Positions 9,586-18,365 of a DNA stretch of 64,000 nucleotides are shown in pieces; the first letter of the stretch is position 1, and every line of letters begins with the position of its first letter. Source of the stretch: an uncultured Bacteroidales bacterium (GTDB lineage Bacteria; Bacteroidota; Bacteroidia; Bacteroidales; Paludibacteraceae). A program made the position numbers and the translations under genes. The notes under the pieces were generated by a model that was not told the DNA's origin, did no database searches, and saw only the letters and a program-made list of their open reading frames with translations. The stretch is taken from assembly GCA_944322025.1 (NCBI GenBank), contig CALUOH010000009.1, forward strand, positions 1 through 64,000, read 5' to 3'.

Positions 9586-9720
9586 TGACATAGTGATAGG
9601 GTGCATGCGCTTGTATTGTTTATACTGTTATTCCCAAATGATATGGGGTTGGATGGATGGTTTGAAAGTCATTGAGGTAAGCCAAGATTTGGCAGAAGTC
9701 AAGATTATGCCGTCAGATAG

Positions 9721-11457
9721 TTATAGTTCCAGCCCGAGTTTCTGTTTCAATTCCTTGAAATAAGGGTTCTTTTCCTGCATGCGGGCCAGTTTCTCGGTGG
9801 GGGTGAAGGCCTCGTTATCAAAGCGACTGACATCCTGTTCTATGGACAGGGTGATATGGCTGTTGTGCAGTTCGGCAGCAAGGAAACGCTCTATATTGCG
9901 CTTGTGTGCCATCATCTCTTCCATCTGGGTAGAGTTGGCTATGTGCATGACTATGGAGTCGTGAGACACTCTTTCGGGAGGAAAATTGCGCATGGTCTGT
10001 GTCGTATGGGCTTCCTTTTCAAGACTTTCAGCGTATTTGAGCCATGCCTGTGCGAGTGCTTCATCTGTAAAATCACAATGTTCGGCAGCAGGTGTTGCTG
10101 TCTGAGGTGCTGCGGAATCCGGTTGTGCCGTTTCTGTAACGCGCTGTCCTGTCTGTACAGCCGGTGCACTTATGCTTATGCCGGGACGGCGGTGTACTCT
10201 TACAGGAGGTTCTTCCGCTACCATCTGCGGACGCGCAGGTTGCTGTGGTATGGGATATGCTGTTTTTGCAGCGGGAGTAGCCGCTGCATGTTGTGCTACA
10301 TTGACCGGAGTTGCAGAGCCAGACAGTTTCGGCAACTCCGGTTCAACTTTTTTTGACTCCTGTCCTCCATTCAAATTGCAGAGACGCATGAGCATTATCT
10401 CTGTCAGCAGCCGCTTGTTACGGCTCTGGCGATAATTCATGTCGCACTCGTTTGACAGCTCCAACGCTTTATATATGAACTGTACGGGTACTGATGCTGC
10501 CTGTACGCGGTATCTCTCGGCTATCGCCTGGCCAACTTCCAGAAGTCCTATTGTAGCCGCATCCTTGCTCACCAGCAAATCTCTCAGATGAGACGAGAGC
10601 CCCGATATGAAATACTGTGCATCGAACCCCTTGGCGAGTATCTCGTCGAATATCAGTAACGACTGTTGTACCTGTCCACCGAGAAATGCGTCAACGAGCT
10701 TGAAATAATAGTCGTAGTCGAGTACGTTCAGGTTTTCAATCGCCGCCTGATAAGTCACTTTCTGTCCGCAGAAACTGACTACCTGATCGAATATGGAAAG
10801 TGCATCACGCATGGCTCCGTCGGCCTTTTGGGCTATGATGTTAAAAGCTGCGTCCTCAGCCTCCACGCCTTCATTCTCAGCTACATATTTAAGATAGCGC
10901 ACCGTGTCGGCTACCTTTATCCGGTTGAAGTTGTATATCTGGCAGCGCGAGAGTATAGTTGGTATTATCTTGTGTTTCTCCGTGGTGGCGAGAATGAATA
11001 TTGCGTGCGCCGGAGGCTCTTCGAGAGTTTTCAGAAAAGCGTTGAATGCGGCGGTGGAGAGCATGTGTACCTCGTCCACAATATACACGCTGTAACGTCC
11101 TATCGGAGGAGGTACACGCACTTGGTCAACGAGAGACCGTATGTCGTCTACCGTGTTGTTCGACGCGGCGTCAAGCTCATGTATATTGAACGAGCCGTGT
11201 TCATTGAAGGCGCGGCACGATTCGCACTCGTCACATGCCTCACCGTCCTCCCGGGGATGCAGGCAGTTGATGGTCTTGGCAAATATGCGTGCACAGGTCG
11301 TTTTGCCGACACCCCTTGGCCCGCAAAAGAGATATGCGTGTGCCAAATGATGAGAGGCGATAGCATTTTTAAGCGTTGACGTGATAGATTCCTGCCCAAT
11401 TACCGAGCGGAATGTCATCGGCCTGTACTTTCTCGCCGATACTATGTATTGCTCCAT
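9721..11457 (-). CDS. dnaX: DNA polymerase III subunit gamma/tau
   Basis: The 578-residue clamp-loader ATPase loads the sliding clamp during replication. The AAA+ module is complete: Walker A GPRGVGKT (46-53), a four-cysteine zinc site (Cys65, Cys75, Cys78, Cys81), Walker B VDEVHML, and the SRC sensor (LSRCQIYNF). Domain III follows to about residue 365, then a Pro/Ala-rich linker and a weakly conserved C-terminal region (about 470-578). No A-rich slippery site obvious enough to claim programmed frameshifting was noted. It is the last gene of a minus-strand run starting at dCMP deaminase, 26 bp after the DHOD-like gene. Confidence 0.95.
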   Translation of the reverse strand: MEQYIVSARKYRPMTFRSVIGQESITSTLKNAIASHHLAHAYLFCGPRGVGKTTCARIFAKTINCLHPREDGEACDECESCRAFNEHGSFNIHELDAASNNTVDDIRSLVDQVRVPPPIGRYSVYIVDEVHMLSTAAFNAFLKTLEEPPAHAIFILATTEKHKIIPTILSRCQIYNFNRIKVADTVRYLKYVAENEGVEAEDAAFNIIAQKADGAMRDALSIFDQVVSFCGQKVTYQAAIENLNVLDYDYYFKLVDAFLGGQVQQSLLIFDEILAKGFDAQYFISGLSSHLRDLLVSKDAATIGLLEVGQAIAERYRVQAASVPVQFIYKALELSNECDMNYRQSRNKRLLTEIMLMRLCNLNGGQESKKVEPELPKLSGSATPVNVAQHAAATPAAKTAYPIPQQPARPQMVAEEPPVRVHRRPGISISAPAVQTGQRVTETAQPDSAAPQTATPAAEHCDFTDEALAQAWLKYAESLEKEAHTTQTMRNFPPERVSHDSIVMHIANSTQMEEMMAHKRNIERFLAAELHNSHITLSIEQDVSRFDNEAFTPTEKLARMQEKNPYFKELKQKLGLEL

Positions 11458-11483
11458 TTAATCTTGATATTCAGCTTTTGGCC

Positions 11484-12458
11484 TTATTCTTTTGTGCCAA
11501 AATATTTGAGGAACTGGGTGCGTTCCCACATGTTCACTCCCTTGACTTCCTTCGCGTTAAGCATACCACGGAACTGTGCTATGCGGTCAAACCCCTTGCT
11601 GTCCATCCATTTGCGCAGATATTCGGCTGCTTCTTGTATGAACAGTTCTTTCTGGGTGTAAATGACACTGCACACTTCAACTGCCGATGCTCCGGCAAGC
11701 AGGGACTTGACTACATCCTCCGGGCGGTGTACACCACCGGAGACGGCATAGTCTATCTTGTCTACACGTGCAGAGGCTATGCCTACCCAGCGTAGAGGCG
11801 ACGAGAGTTCTGCTCCGTTGCTGAGGACAGAACCTGTCGTGTGCGTTATCTTATCTACATCTATATCAAGTGGATAAAACCTGTTGAAGAGCACTACGGC
11901 ATCTGCACCGTTGGCATAGAGGCTGTTTATCAGGGATACTGGATTAGTGAGATTGTCTCCCAGTTTCATTATGACGGGAATATCCGCCACTCGCTTCACG
12001 TGCTTTAATATGTCAACATGCCTCTGTTCAAACTCACCGTATTTAGCGTGCGGTTCAGTCTGCAATGAGAGTATGTTTATTTCCAGAGCATCAGCACCGG
12101 CCTCCTTGATGTGCTTTGCAAAGTCTATCCATTCCGCATCGGAAAAGCAGTTTATACTCGCTATGACCGGTATGCCGCACGCCATCTTTGTGTCTAGTAT
12201 GAGCTGCAAGTATTCAGCGAGCTTATGGCCGCGCACGTACCCAGCCATATAGTCGGCTGATTCTGCGTATGCGGGGTCGGAATACTGCTCTGCCTCCATG
12301 TGTATCTGCTCTTCGAACAGTGATTTGAGTACCACAGCACCAGCTCCAGCTTCTGCCCACTTTTTGTTTTTCTCGGCACTGTTGGTAAGACCAGAACTGC
12401 TCACTATGACCGGACTGCAAAGTTCAAGCCCGGCAAATTTCGTTTTAATGTCAGCCAT
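11484..12458 (-). CDS. Dihydroorotate dehydrogenase-like flavoprotein
   Basis: The 324-residue TIM-barrel protein resembles class 1 dihydroorotate dehydrogenases. It opens with TKFAGLELCSPVIVSSSGLT and has the FMN-phosphate-side motif AVSGGVHRPEDVVKSLLAGA. The loop that normally reads NxSCPN and carries the catalytic cysteine is replaced here by NILSLQTEPH, so ordinary pyrimidine synthesis is doubtful. A family annotated only as DHOD-like is common in Bacteroidota; its substrate is not known to me. It sits between the second patatin and dnaX with gaps of 83 and 26 bp. Confidence 0.8.
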   Translation of the reverse strand: MADIKTKFAGLELCSPVIVSSSGLTNSAEKNKKWAEAGAGAVVLKSLFEEQIHMEAEQYSDPAYAESADYMAGYVRGHKLAEYLQLILDTKMACGIPVIASINCFSDAEWIDFAKHIKEAGADALEINILSLQTEPHAKYGEFEQRHVDILKHVKRVADIPVIMKLGDNLTNPVSLINSLYANGADAVVLFNRFYPLDIDVDKITHTTGSVLSNGAELSSPLRWVGIASARVDKIDYAVSGGVHRPEDVVKSLLAGASAVEVCSVIYTQKELFIQEAAEYLRKWMDSKGFDRIAQFRGMLNAKEVKGVNMWERTQFLKYFGTKE

Positions 12459-12541
12459 AATTATATTACTTTTGTTCGTTTGACCTTTATAATAATGTCA
12501 CTCCGTGCCATTGTATCCGTACATGGTCTGTACAGGTGCGG

Positions 12542-13357
12542 CTACTGCTGTCTGTCCAAAGAAAAACCGGACAAGTCAATTTTTTTCAAGGTTTCAACGG
12601 CGGCCTCATATCCTATATCGAATATGTCCTGTGTCCGTGCTATCTCGAACATGCCGAACTTTTTGGCCTTGATAGGCTCTATGACAATGTCGCACACCTG
12701 CTTTTCGGGAACTGTGCTTGACTGTATAGATAAATTGTAGACCCTCTCGGCTACGTCGAACATGCTGTTCAGGTTATCCTCCCTCATTATGGGGTTCACA
12801 TGGCAACCTACCAGCAATGTGCACTTGTCACGGATAACCTTGCACGGCATATTATTGAATATCCCGCCATCCACATAGACTTTGTCGCCTATCACTTTTG
12901 GTGTCAGAAATATAGGCACGGTAGTCGATGCAATGATTTTCTCGACCAAAGGGCCAGAAGAAAAATACTCATTGCGACCTTCGGTCAGTTCTGTTGCGTT
13001 TATTATGATCGGCATGGATAGTTCTTCGAATGTCTTAGCGTTGAGATACTCACTGAGCATAGTCTCAAAGCGTTTGGATACCATGATTCCGCCTCTCTTT
13101 CTCAGTGTGGCTACATTGACGTAATCGAAGAAACTTGTCTCCTTGAAGAAGGCGCATATCTCGTCCGGGGATTTTCCGTCGGCGTAGAGAGCGCCGATTA
13201 TTGCCCCGGCGCTTACTCCCGATATTATCTCCGGCTTCAAGCCTACCTCTTCTAATGCCTTGATTACACCGAGGTGGGCTATGCCTTTTGCGCCGCCGCC
13301 GCTCAGACCCAGTCCGACCCTGAACGGCACTGTGCTCTTATCTTGTTCTGTTGTCAT
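12542..13357 (-). CDS. Patatin-like phospholipase, cytoplasmic type
   Basis: The 271-residue patatin/RssA-like acyl hydrolase shows LGLSGGGAKGIAHLGVIKA (oxyanion hole, about 15-33), nucleophile elbow GVSAG, and the catalytic-dyad Asp in VYVDGGIFNNMPCKVI. It has no signal peptide or membrane segment, unlike the patatin at 3835-4704, so it probably acts in the cytoplasm or on the inner leaflet of the inner membrane. It lies 62 bp downstream of the S41 protease in the same minus-strand run. The substrate is unknown. Confidence 0.88.
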   Translation of the reverse strand: MTTEQDKSTVPFRVGLGLSGGGAKGIAHLGVIKALEEVGLKPEIISGVSAGAIIGALYADGKSPDEICAFFKETSFFDYVNVATLRKRGGIMVSKRFETMLSEYLNAKTFEELSMPIIINATELTEGRNEYFSSGPLVEKIIASTTVPIFLTPKVIGDKVYVDGGIFNNMPCKVIRDKCTLLVGCHVNPIMREDNLNSMFDVAERVYNLSIQSSTVPEKQVCDIVIEPIKAKKFGMFEIARTQDIFDIGYEAAVETLKKIDLSGFSLDRQQ

Positions 13358-13419
13358 GTGCTTGATATTGAATTTATTATCTGTCAGGCATCCGTCACAT
13401 ATAATGTGCTGAGAGACGG

Positions 13420-15060
13420 CTAATGTGTTTGTTCTCTATTTTTCGTAAATGGTGCGGCGCTGCCCATCTCCAGAAGCTGTACCGTGCGCTGGATGGTCAC
13501 GTCGTCCCTGTTCCACAGAGGGAAGAAACCGTTGTCGCCCAATATGTTGCGCACAATGTAGGCATGGACATTGTTTTTAAGCAGCAGTCTTGACACGCGT
13601 GCCTCGTCGCCTTTCGCCTTGACCCCTTCCTTTTCCGCGAAACGCACGAGCTGCGGATAGAGATTGCAGCTTTCGAGATAAGCATCGAGTGACTTCCAGT
13701 CGCGGTATTCTTTCAATTGTTCCCTGTTCGCGTCAGTGTAGTTCAGCGCGAAGCGGTAGGGGATGCCCTTGTTTAACATAGCATAGTAATATGTGGAGAA
13801 GCCGGTAGTGTCACGGGGTACGAACACATCGGGCATGATGCCACCTCCGCCATAGACTATGCGCCCGCCTACGGTTTTGTATTTCAGCGAGTCAGGGAAA
13901 TGTATACTGTCCGCCGAATAGAATTCACCGTGCAGGAATCGGCGTTCTATGTCCTCCATATAGTCAGTTGAGCCGCCGAGCGTATAGGGTTTCTGTATGC
14001 AACGCCCTGACGGTGTATAGTAGCGTGCTACGGTCAGCCTTACTTCCGAGCCGTCGCCGAGCGGGAACTGCCGCTGGACAAGTCCTTTGCCGAAAGAGCG
14101 GCGGCCAATGATAAGCCCGCGGTCATTGTCCTGTATCGCTCCGGCGAATATCTCACTTGCCGAGCCGGAGAACTCGTCTATAAGCACCGCAAGCTCCATG
14201 TCCTGAAACGCCCCGACACCGTTGGCGCGACTTTCGGAATAGGGTTGTGACTTACCTTGTAGATAGACTATAAGGTCATTGCGGCTGAGGAACTCGTTGA
14301 GCATGTTTACCGCCGCATCGAGATACCCGCCGCTGTTGCCGCGCAGGTCAACGATAAGCTTAGTAGCTCCTTGTCTCATTACTGTGGCTACCGCCGTGCG
14401 GAATTCCTCGTATGTGGTGGCGGCAAATTTGTTGATGGAGACATAGCCTATGTCCGGTGTCACCATGTACGCCACGTCCACGCTGTTCACCGGCACATCG
14501 TCCCTCGTGATGGTGAACGACAGCATCTCCGGCGATGTGCGGCGCACGACTCCCAGCTTGACTGTCGTGCCTTTCTTGCCGCGCAGCTTGCGGAATACCT
14601 TTTCGATGTTCACGTCCTTACCGACAAACGCGGTGTCATTTACCTCCACTATACGGTCGCCGGCCAACATGCCCGCCCTCTCGGACGGGCCGCCTGATAT
14701 GACATCTACCACATAGATAGTATCGTTCTGTATGTTGAACTGAACGCCGATGCCGGAGAATGAGCCGTCAAGCTCTTCATTGACCGCCTGCAAGTCTTTC
14801 GCGGGTATGTAACTCGAATGGGGGTCGAGCTGTTCTATCACATCGGGCATGAGATCCTCCACTATGGAGTCTGTATCGACCGTGTCGACATACGCCACAT
14901 CGATGAGGTTGACCAGTTCGGTCAGCTTGTTTCCCGGCATCATCATCTGCGACTGCAATCCTGCCGACGCAGGGCGCGACAGTACCGCTATAATATTTCC
15001 TATAATGATGCCTGCAACCAGAAGTGCAGCCCCTATGAGGGGCAATATGGCTTTCTTCAT
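13420..15060 (-). CDS. S41 C-terminal processing peptidase
   Basis: The 546-residue periplasmic serine protease is anchored by an N-terminal membrane segment (about 7-29). A PDZ domain (about 95-170; DGSFSGIGVQFN, GMLAGDRIVEVNDT) leads to the S41 catalytic core. The catalytic dyad is Ser300 (GSASE) and Lys325 (FGKG), 25 residues apart as in Prc/CtpA, and GNSGGYLDAAVNML is the conserved strand-loop. A C-terminal region of about 170 residues is specific to the Bacteroidales type. It lies 43 bp downstream of dCMP deaminase. A second S41 protein is at 33085-34752. Confidence 0.93.
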   Translation of the reverse strand: MKKAILPLIGAALLVAGIIIGNIIAVLSRPASAGLQSQMMMPGNKLTELVNLIDVAYVDTVDTDSIVEDLMPDVIEQLDPHSSYIPAKDLQAVNEELDGSFSGIGVQFNIQNDTIYVVDVISGGPSERAGMLAGDRIVEVNDTAFVGKDVNIEKVFRKLRGKKGTTVKLGVVRRTSPEMLSFTITRDDVPVNSVDVAYMVTPDIGYVSINKFAATTYEEFRTAVATVMRQGATKLIVDLRGNSGGYLDAAVNMLNEFLSRNDLIVYLQGKSQPYSESRANGVGAFQDMELAVLIDEFSGSASEIFAGAIQDNDRGLIIGRRSFGKGLVQRQFPLGDGSEVRLTVARYYTPSGRCIQKPYTLGGSTDYMEDIERRFLHGEFYSADSIHFPDSLKYKTVGGRIVYGGGGIMPDVFVPRDTTGFSTYYYAMLNKGIPYRFALNYTDANREQLKEYRDWKSLDAYLESCNLYPQLVRFAEKEGVKAKGDEARVSRLLLKNNVHAYIVRNILGDNGFFPLWNRDDVTIQRTVQLLEMGSAAPFTKNREQTH

Positions 15061-15103
15061 AACAATATTCCTTTCCTTGTTATATATGGTGCGCCGCTCT
15101 TTT

Positions 15104-15532
15104 TCAGTCGCACTCTACATACTCCACATCGATGCCGGCGCGCTTCAACAGCTCCAGCCCGTCGAGCACGCGATAATTCTCACCGTAGACTACACGCCGT
15201 ATCCCGGCCTGTATAATCAGTTTGGCACACTCTATGCAGGGCGATGCGGTCACGTAGAGCGTCGCACCGTCGCTGCTGTTGTTCGAGCGTGCCACTTTGG
15301 TTATGGCGTTGGCTTCCGCGTGTAGCACATAGGGTTTGGAGACGTTGTTTTCGTCTTCACAGTTGTTTTCAAACCCGGACGGGGTACCGTTATATCCGTC
15401 GGAGATAATCATTTTGTTTTTGACAAGCAACGCTCCTACCTGGCGGCGTTTGCAGTACGAATTTTCCGCCCAGATGCGAGCCATGCGCATGTAGCGTCTG
15501 TCAAGCAGACGCTGTTTGTCTTTGTCTTCCAT
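15104..15532 (-). CDS. dCMP deaminase family protein
   Basis: This 142-residue zinc-dependent deaminase converts dCMP to dUMP, feeding thymidylate synthesis (ComEB/dCMP deaminase branch). The zinc signatures are HAEANAI and PCIECAKLI, preceded by SYCKRRQVGALLVKNKMIISDGYNG. I start at the ATG at 15532; a TTG two codons upstream is also in frame but overlaps the leader element. A promoter and an inverted-repeat leader (15535-15608) precede it. It heads a five-gene minus-strand run ending with dnaX. Confidence 0.92.
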   Translation of the reverse strand: MEDKDKQRLLDRRYMRMARIWAENSYCKRRQVGALLVKNKMIISDGYNGTPSGFENNCEDENNVSKPYVLHAEANAITKVARSNNSSDGATLYVTASPCIECAKLIIQAGIRRVVYGENYRVLDGLELLKRAGIDVEYVECD

Positions 15533-15534
15533 AT

Positions 15535-15608
15535 TCAAAATTAAACGCTGCTGTTCTTGTTAAGCGTATCCTGCGATGGATATACAATTAATTTGGAACA
15601 GCTACTTA
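15535..15608 (-). repeat. Short, internally deleted leader inverted repeat
   Basis: TTCAAAATTAAACGCT at 15535-15550 is identical to the complement of 35844-35859, and ACAATTAATTTGGAACAG plus CTACTTA matches the opposite end of the same 211-bp element. This copy is only about 75 bp because the middle is missing, and it is inverted relative to the other. It lies between the promoter at 15613-15643 and the dCMP deaminase start, so it would be transcribed as that gene's 5' leader. Confidence 0.65.
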
Positions 15609-15612
15609 CATG

Positions 15613-15643
15613 CAAAAGTAATAATTAATCACGGCATAGGCAA
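15613..15643 (-). promoter_or_regulatory. Promoter for the dCMP deaminase run
   Basis: On the minus strand TACTTTTG (15620-15613) matches TAnnTTTG, and TTG (15643-15641) lies 20 nt upstream. The predicted leader is about 75 nt and coincides with the inverted-repeat element at 15535-15608. Confidence 0.65.
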
Positions 15644-15649
15644 GCGTGG

Positions 15650-16030
15650 GCCTGATGATATTGCGCAATCCGCTTTTTTGTCCTGATGTATGTGCGGGGG
15701 AGAGGGCTGTCGGGTATGCAGGTGGGGACATGACGGTGGTGAAATGATGGACTGATGGGCAAAATGTGTAGTGGAGATGCTGGTTGCGACTTTTGATAGT
15801 TTTCGCAACGATTAGACCGAAAAAGAGCGAACCGCTGGCTTGAGGGTAGCGGGAGGGTAAGGAGAAGGCGGCTGCTTGTAAGATAAAGCAATGATAGTCA
15901 GTATGTAAGGTGGCGGATGCGGCTACTATTATGAGTGTGCGATGAATTTGGTATGGAGATTATCAGTTGCGGTAGTGTGTGTGAAATGTGTGTCAGATAC
16001 TAAGGTAATACTGGGCGAACGTTAAATTTA
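15650..16030. other. Non-coding gap with weak repeat similarity
   Basis: No gene is recognisable here. The part at about 15785-15870 (TTTTCGCAACGATTAGACCG, then GAGGGTAGCGGGAGGGTAAG) loosely resembles the centre of the long repeats at 9263 and 20552, but could be chance similarity of G-rich sequence. A 12-bp palindrome GTTAAATTTAAC occurs at 16021-16032. The remainder up to the XRE gene is AT rich. Confidence 0.4.
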
Positions 16031-16252
16031 ACAGGAATGATGACCATGCAATTAATAGAGATGGCCAATTAATATAGAACTGAAAGCAAGATGATATGGC
16101 GTGCTGATAAATCAAACATTGTATGACTTAAAAGCGTCTTACTTTTAACTAAATTCGCCCCGTGTCATTTTCTCTCAAAAAATAATCGGGCAAAAGCGCA
16201 ATTTTATATGTAAAAATACATTGTTGTTGTTATATTAAAGCAGTGTAAAAGG

Positions 16253-16284
16253 TATATACGTATATATTCTTTTGACTACCTTTG
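16253..16284 (+). promoter_or_regulatory. Putative operator and -7 box of the XRE gene
   Basis: A perfect 14-bp palindrome TATATACGTATATA at 16253-16266 lies directly upstream of TACCTTTG at 16277-16284, which matches the -7 consensus. The start codon begins only 5 bp after the box, so the transcript would be leaderless or nearly so. No clear -33 TTTG is present at the right distance; the palindrome occupies that place. Autoregulation by the XRE protein is an inference. Confidence 0.45.
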
Positions 16285-16288
16285 CGGC

Positions 16289-16579
16289 ATGGAATTAAAA
16301 GCATTAGGACGGAACATCCGCAAAGCGCGCCAGATGAAAGGTCTGACGCAAGAAAATGCGGCCAACGACTTAGGTTGCTCTCTCAACACTTACACAAAAA
16401 TTGAGCGCGGAGAAACAAACGTACCATTTATGCGCTTGAACCAAATTGCAAAATATTTGGGTGTGAATGTCGCTGATTTGGTAAGAGAAGCCGGTGAACC
16501 TGACCTCAGGAACTTGTCTGCTGAACTCCTTATCATCAGGAACGAGATTGAAGCAATCAAAAAGATGTTGGAGAGATGA
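16289..16579 (+). CDS. XRE-family HTH transcriptional regulator
   Basis: The 96-residue protein has a helix-turn-helix of the HTH_3/Cro-C1 type at about 7-62 (LGRNIRKARQMKGLTQENAA, LGCSLNTYTKIERGETNVPF). A short helical tail (about 73-96, ELLIIRNEIEAIKKMLER) probably dimerises. No toxin, phage or metabolic partner is adjacent, so its regulon is unknown. Upstream is a palindrome that could be its own operator; downstream is a strong terminator. Confidence 0.88.
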   Translation: MELKALGRNIRKARQMKGLTQENAANDLGCSLNTYTKIERGETNVPFMRLNQIAKYLGVNVADLVREAGEPDLRNLSAELLIIRNEIEAIKKMLER

Positions 16580-16632
16580 GATTCGCCGTTTGAGAAACGG
16601 TGTACAATTTCATCGCTGCACAAAGTGCGGCA

Positions 16633-16685
16633 CAAAAGAAAAAAGAGGCCTGCATCAGCATGATGTGAGGCCTCTTTTTCTTTTG
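16633..16685 (+). terminator. Strong intrinsic terminator after the XRE gene
   Basis: An 18-bp near-perfect stem (CAAAAGAAAAAAGAGGCCT at 16633-16651, complement at 16668-16685) contains an inner GCATCA/TGATGT helix. The right arm includes a long U-rich run. The A-rich left arm makes it potentially bidirectional. Confidence 0.8.
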
Positions 16686-16802
16686 TCTCCTCACCTTATG
16701 ATCTTTTATCTGCGGCTGTCCCTGCCGCTTCGCCACGGCATGAGTTCCCGTTATTGTTTTTGACGTATCTTTTTATACAGTACAGCTTTGCATTTGCGAC
16801 GC

Positions 16803-16882
16803 GGCCTTGTTTCTGGGCTGTCAGCAAGGCCATGTGCGCGGTACGGGCGCAGCCCCTGTGAGAATATTCTCACGGGAACTGT
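16803..16882 (-). terminator. Nested hairpins downstream of phoH-like gene
   Basis: Two inverted repeats follow the minus-strand PhoH gene: a perfect 16-bp palindrome GTGAGAATATTCTCAC at 16858-16873 enclosed by GGTAC/GTACC, and GGCCTTG (16803-16809) with CAAGGCC (16825-16831). Together with the XRE terminator they account for most of the structure in the gap 16580-16895. A classic U-tail is not obvious, so termination is only likely. Confidence 0.45.
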
Positions 16883-16895
16883 ACCATGCTGCCGT

Positions 16896-18224
16896 TCAGA
16901 GCAGATTGCTCGCCAGCTCGGAGAGGAAGCTGCGCTCACCCTTTTTCAGGTTGATGTGGGCGAAGATGTCCTGTCCCCTCATGCGGTCTATCATATAGAC
17001 AAGTCCGTTGGACTGGCTGTCGAGGTAGGGAGAGTCTATCTGGTGTATATCACCCGTGAACACAACCTTTGTTCCCTCTCCGGCACGGGTAATTATCGTC
17101 TTTATTTCGTGCGGTGTCAGGTTCTGGGCTTCGTCGATTATGAAATATGTATTGCTCAGGCTTCGGCCGCGTATGTAGGCAAGCGCCTCAATGACCAGCC
17201 TGCCTTCGCGTTGCATCGTGTCTATTATCTGCACTTCCTTGCCCGTGTATGAGAGGTTGTATTTGATGACGTTCAGATTGTCAAACAGCGGCTGCATGTA
17301 CGGGGCTACTTTCTCTTTCGCATCGCCGGGCAATGCACCCAAGTCCTTGTTTGACAGCGCAACTATCGGGCGTGCGAGGAACAACTGTTCGTAGCGTTCG
17401 TTCTGTTGCAGGGCGGCGGCGAGGGCCAAAAGCGTCTTACCAGTACCCGCCCGTCCGGTGAGCGCGACAAGCTGTACCTCGGGGTCGAGGAGCACGTCCA
17501 TGGCGAATGCCTGCTCGGCGTTGCGCGGCTCTATGCCGAAACTTCGGGTTTTGCCCACGCGGTGTACGTTGCCATCCGACGCGACATAACGTGCCAGCAC
17601 ACTGGCGCGGTTGCTTTTCAGCACGAAACAGTCGTTCGGCTCTACGTCAGACTTGAAGGGGAATTCGTCAATCGGTATTCCCGCCTGACCCGCATAGAGC
17701 TGGTCTACAAGCTCCGGTGCTATATCTTCAAACACCTCCTGCCCGCGCTCAAACTCATCGACACCTTCCACCTTGTCCGTGAAGTAGTCCTCACTCTCTA
17801 TGCCGAGAGAACGGGCCTTCATGCGCAGGTTTATGTCCTTGGTAACCAATACGGTGCGCTGTCCATTGTGCTGCTCGGCCACTGCAATAGTCGCGCCGAG
17901 TATGTAGTGGTCGGGGGTGCGCGTCATGAACGCCTGTTCCAGCATCTCCGGGAAATAGTTGCGTGTCAGCACATACAAGTTGCCTTTGCCTTCGCCGAGC
18001 GAAGCACCTTTACGGAAAAAATCCTTGTCGATGACAACCTCGTCGAGTTCGCGGGCAAACTGACGTGCGTTGAAATTTATCTGGTCAGAGCCCTTCTTGA
18101 ACTTGTCTAGCTCCTCCAATACAACCATCGGGAGATAAACGTCGTTCTCCTCAAAATTATAGATACATCTGTAATCGTGTAACACCACGTTGGTGTCGAG
18201 CACAAAATTCTTCTTATTGCCCAT
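16896..18224 (-). CDS. PhoH family ATPase with N-terminal PIN domain
   Basis: The 442-residue protein fuses a PIN nuclease-like domain (about 5-140; Asp10 in VLDTNVVLHD, TKDINLRMKARSLG) to a PhoH ATPase domain (about 235-440). The Walker A motif GRAGTGKT is at 257-264, and IIDEAQNLTPHEIKTIITRAG carries Walker B. PIN-PhoH (PhoH2) proteins are described as RNA helicase/ribonucleases; the cellular role here is inferred. It is transcribed away from folC, with 141 bp between them. Confidence 0.9.
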   Translation of the reverse strand: MGNKKNFVLDTNVVLHDYRCIYNFEENDVYLPMVVLEELDKFKKGSDQINFNARQFARELDEVVIDKDFFRKGASLGEGKGNLYVLTRNYFPEMLEQAFMTRTPDHYILGATIAVAEQHNGQRTVLVTKDINLRMKARSLGIESEDYFTDKVEGVDEFERGQEVFEDIAPELVDQLYAGQAGIPIDEFPFKSDVEPNDCFVLKSNRASVLARYVASDGNVHRVGKTRSFGIEPRNAEQAFAMDVLLDPEVQLVALTGRAGTGKTLLALAAALQQNERYEQLFLARPIVALSNKDLGALPGDAKEKVAPYMQPLFDNLNVIKYNLSYTGKEVQIIDTMQREGRLVIEALAYIRGRSLSNTYFIIDEAQNLTPHEIKTIITRAGEGTKVVFTGDIHQIDSPYLDSQSNGLVYMIDRMRGQDIFAHINLKKGERSFLSELASNLL

Positions 18225-18329
18225 AGCTTACGGAATTTAAGGTTAAACTCCCTGCCGAAAGGCGGATGACATACGGTCTATCCGCATAATTTTGCAGGAA
18301 AAATCGCCGTAAATATACGGATAAATAAT

Positions 18330-18337
18330 TACATTTG
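18330..18337 (+). promoter_or_regulatory. -7 promoter box of folC
   Basis: TACATTTG matches TAnnTTTG and lies 28 bp before the folC ATG. No convincing -33 box was found at the usual spacing. Confidence 0.4.
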
Positions 18338-18365
18338 CACCGCTTTTCTCAAAAAAATTCGACGG

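Noticed and set aside
9352..9606. 84-residue open frame inside the long repeat
   Set aside because: No recognisable domain; no matching frame was seen in the second copy and the start and end are not shared, so coding is unlikely.
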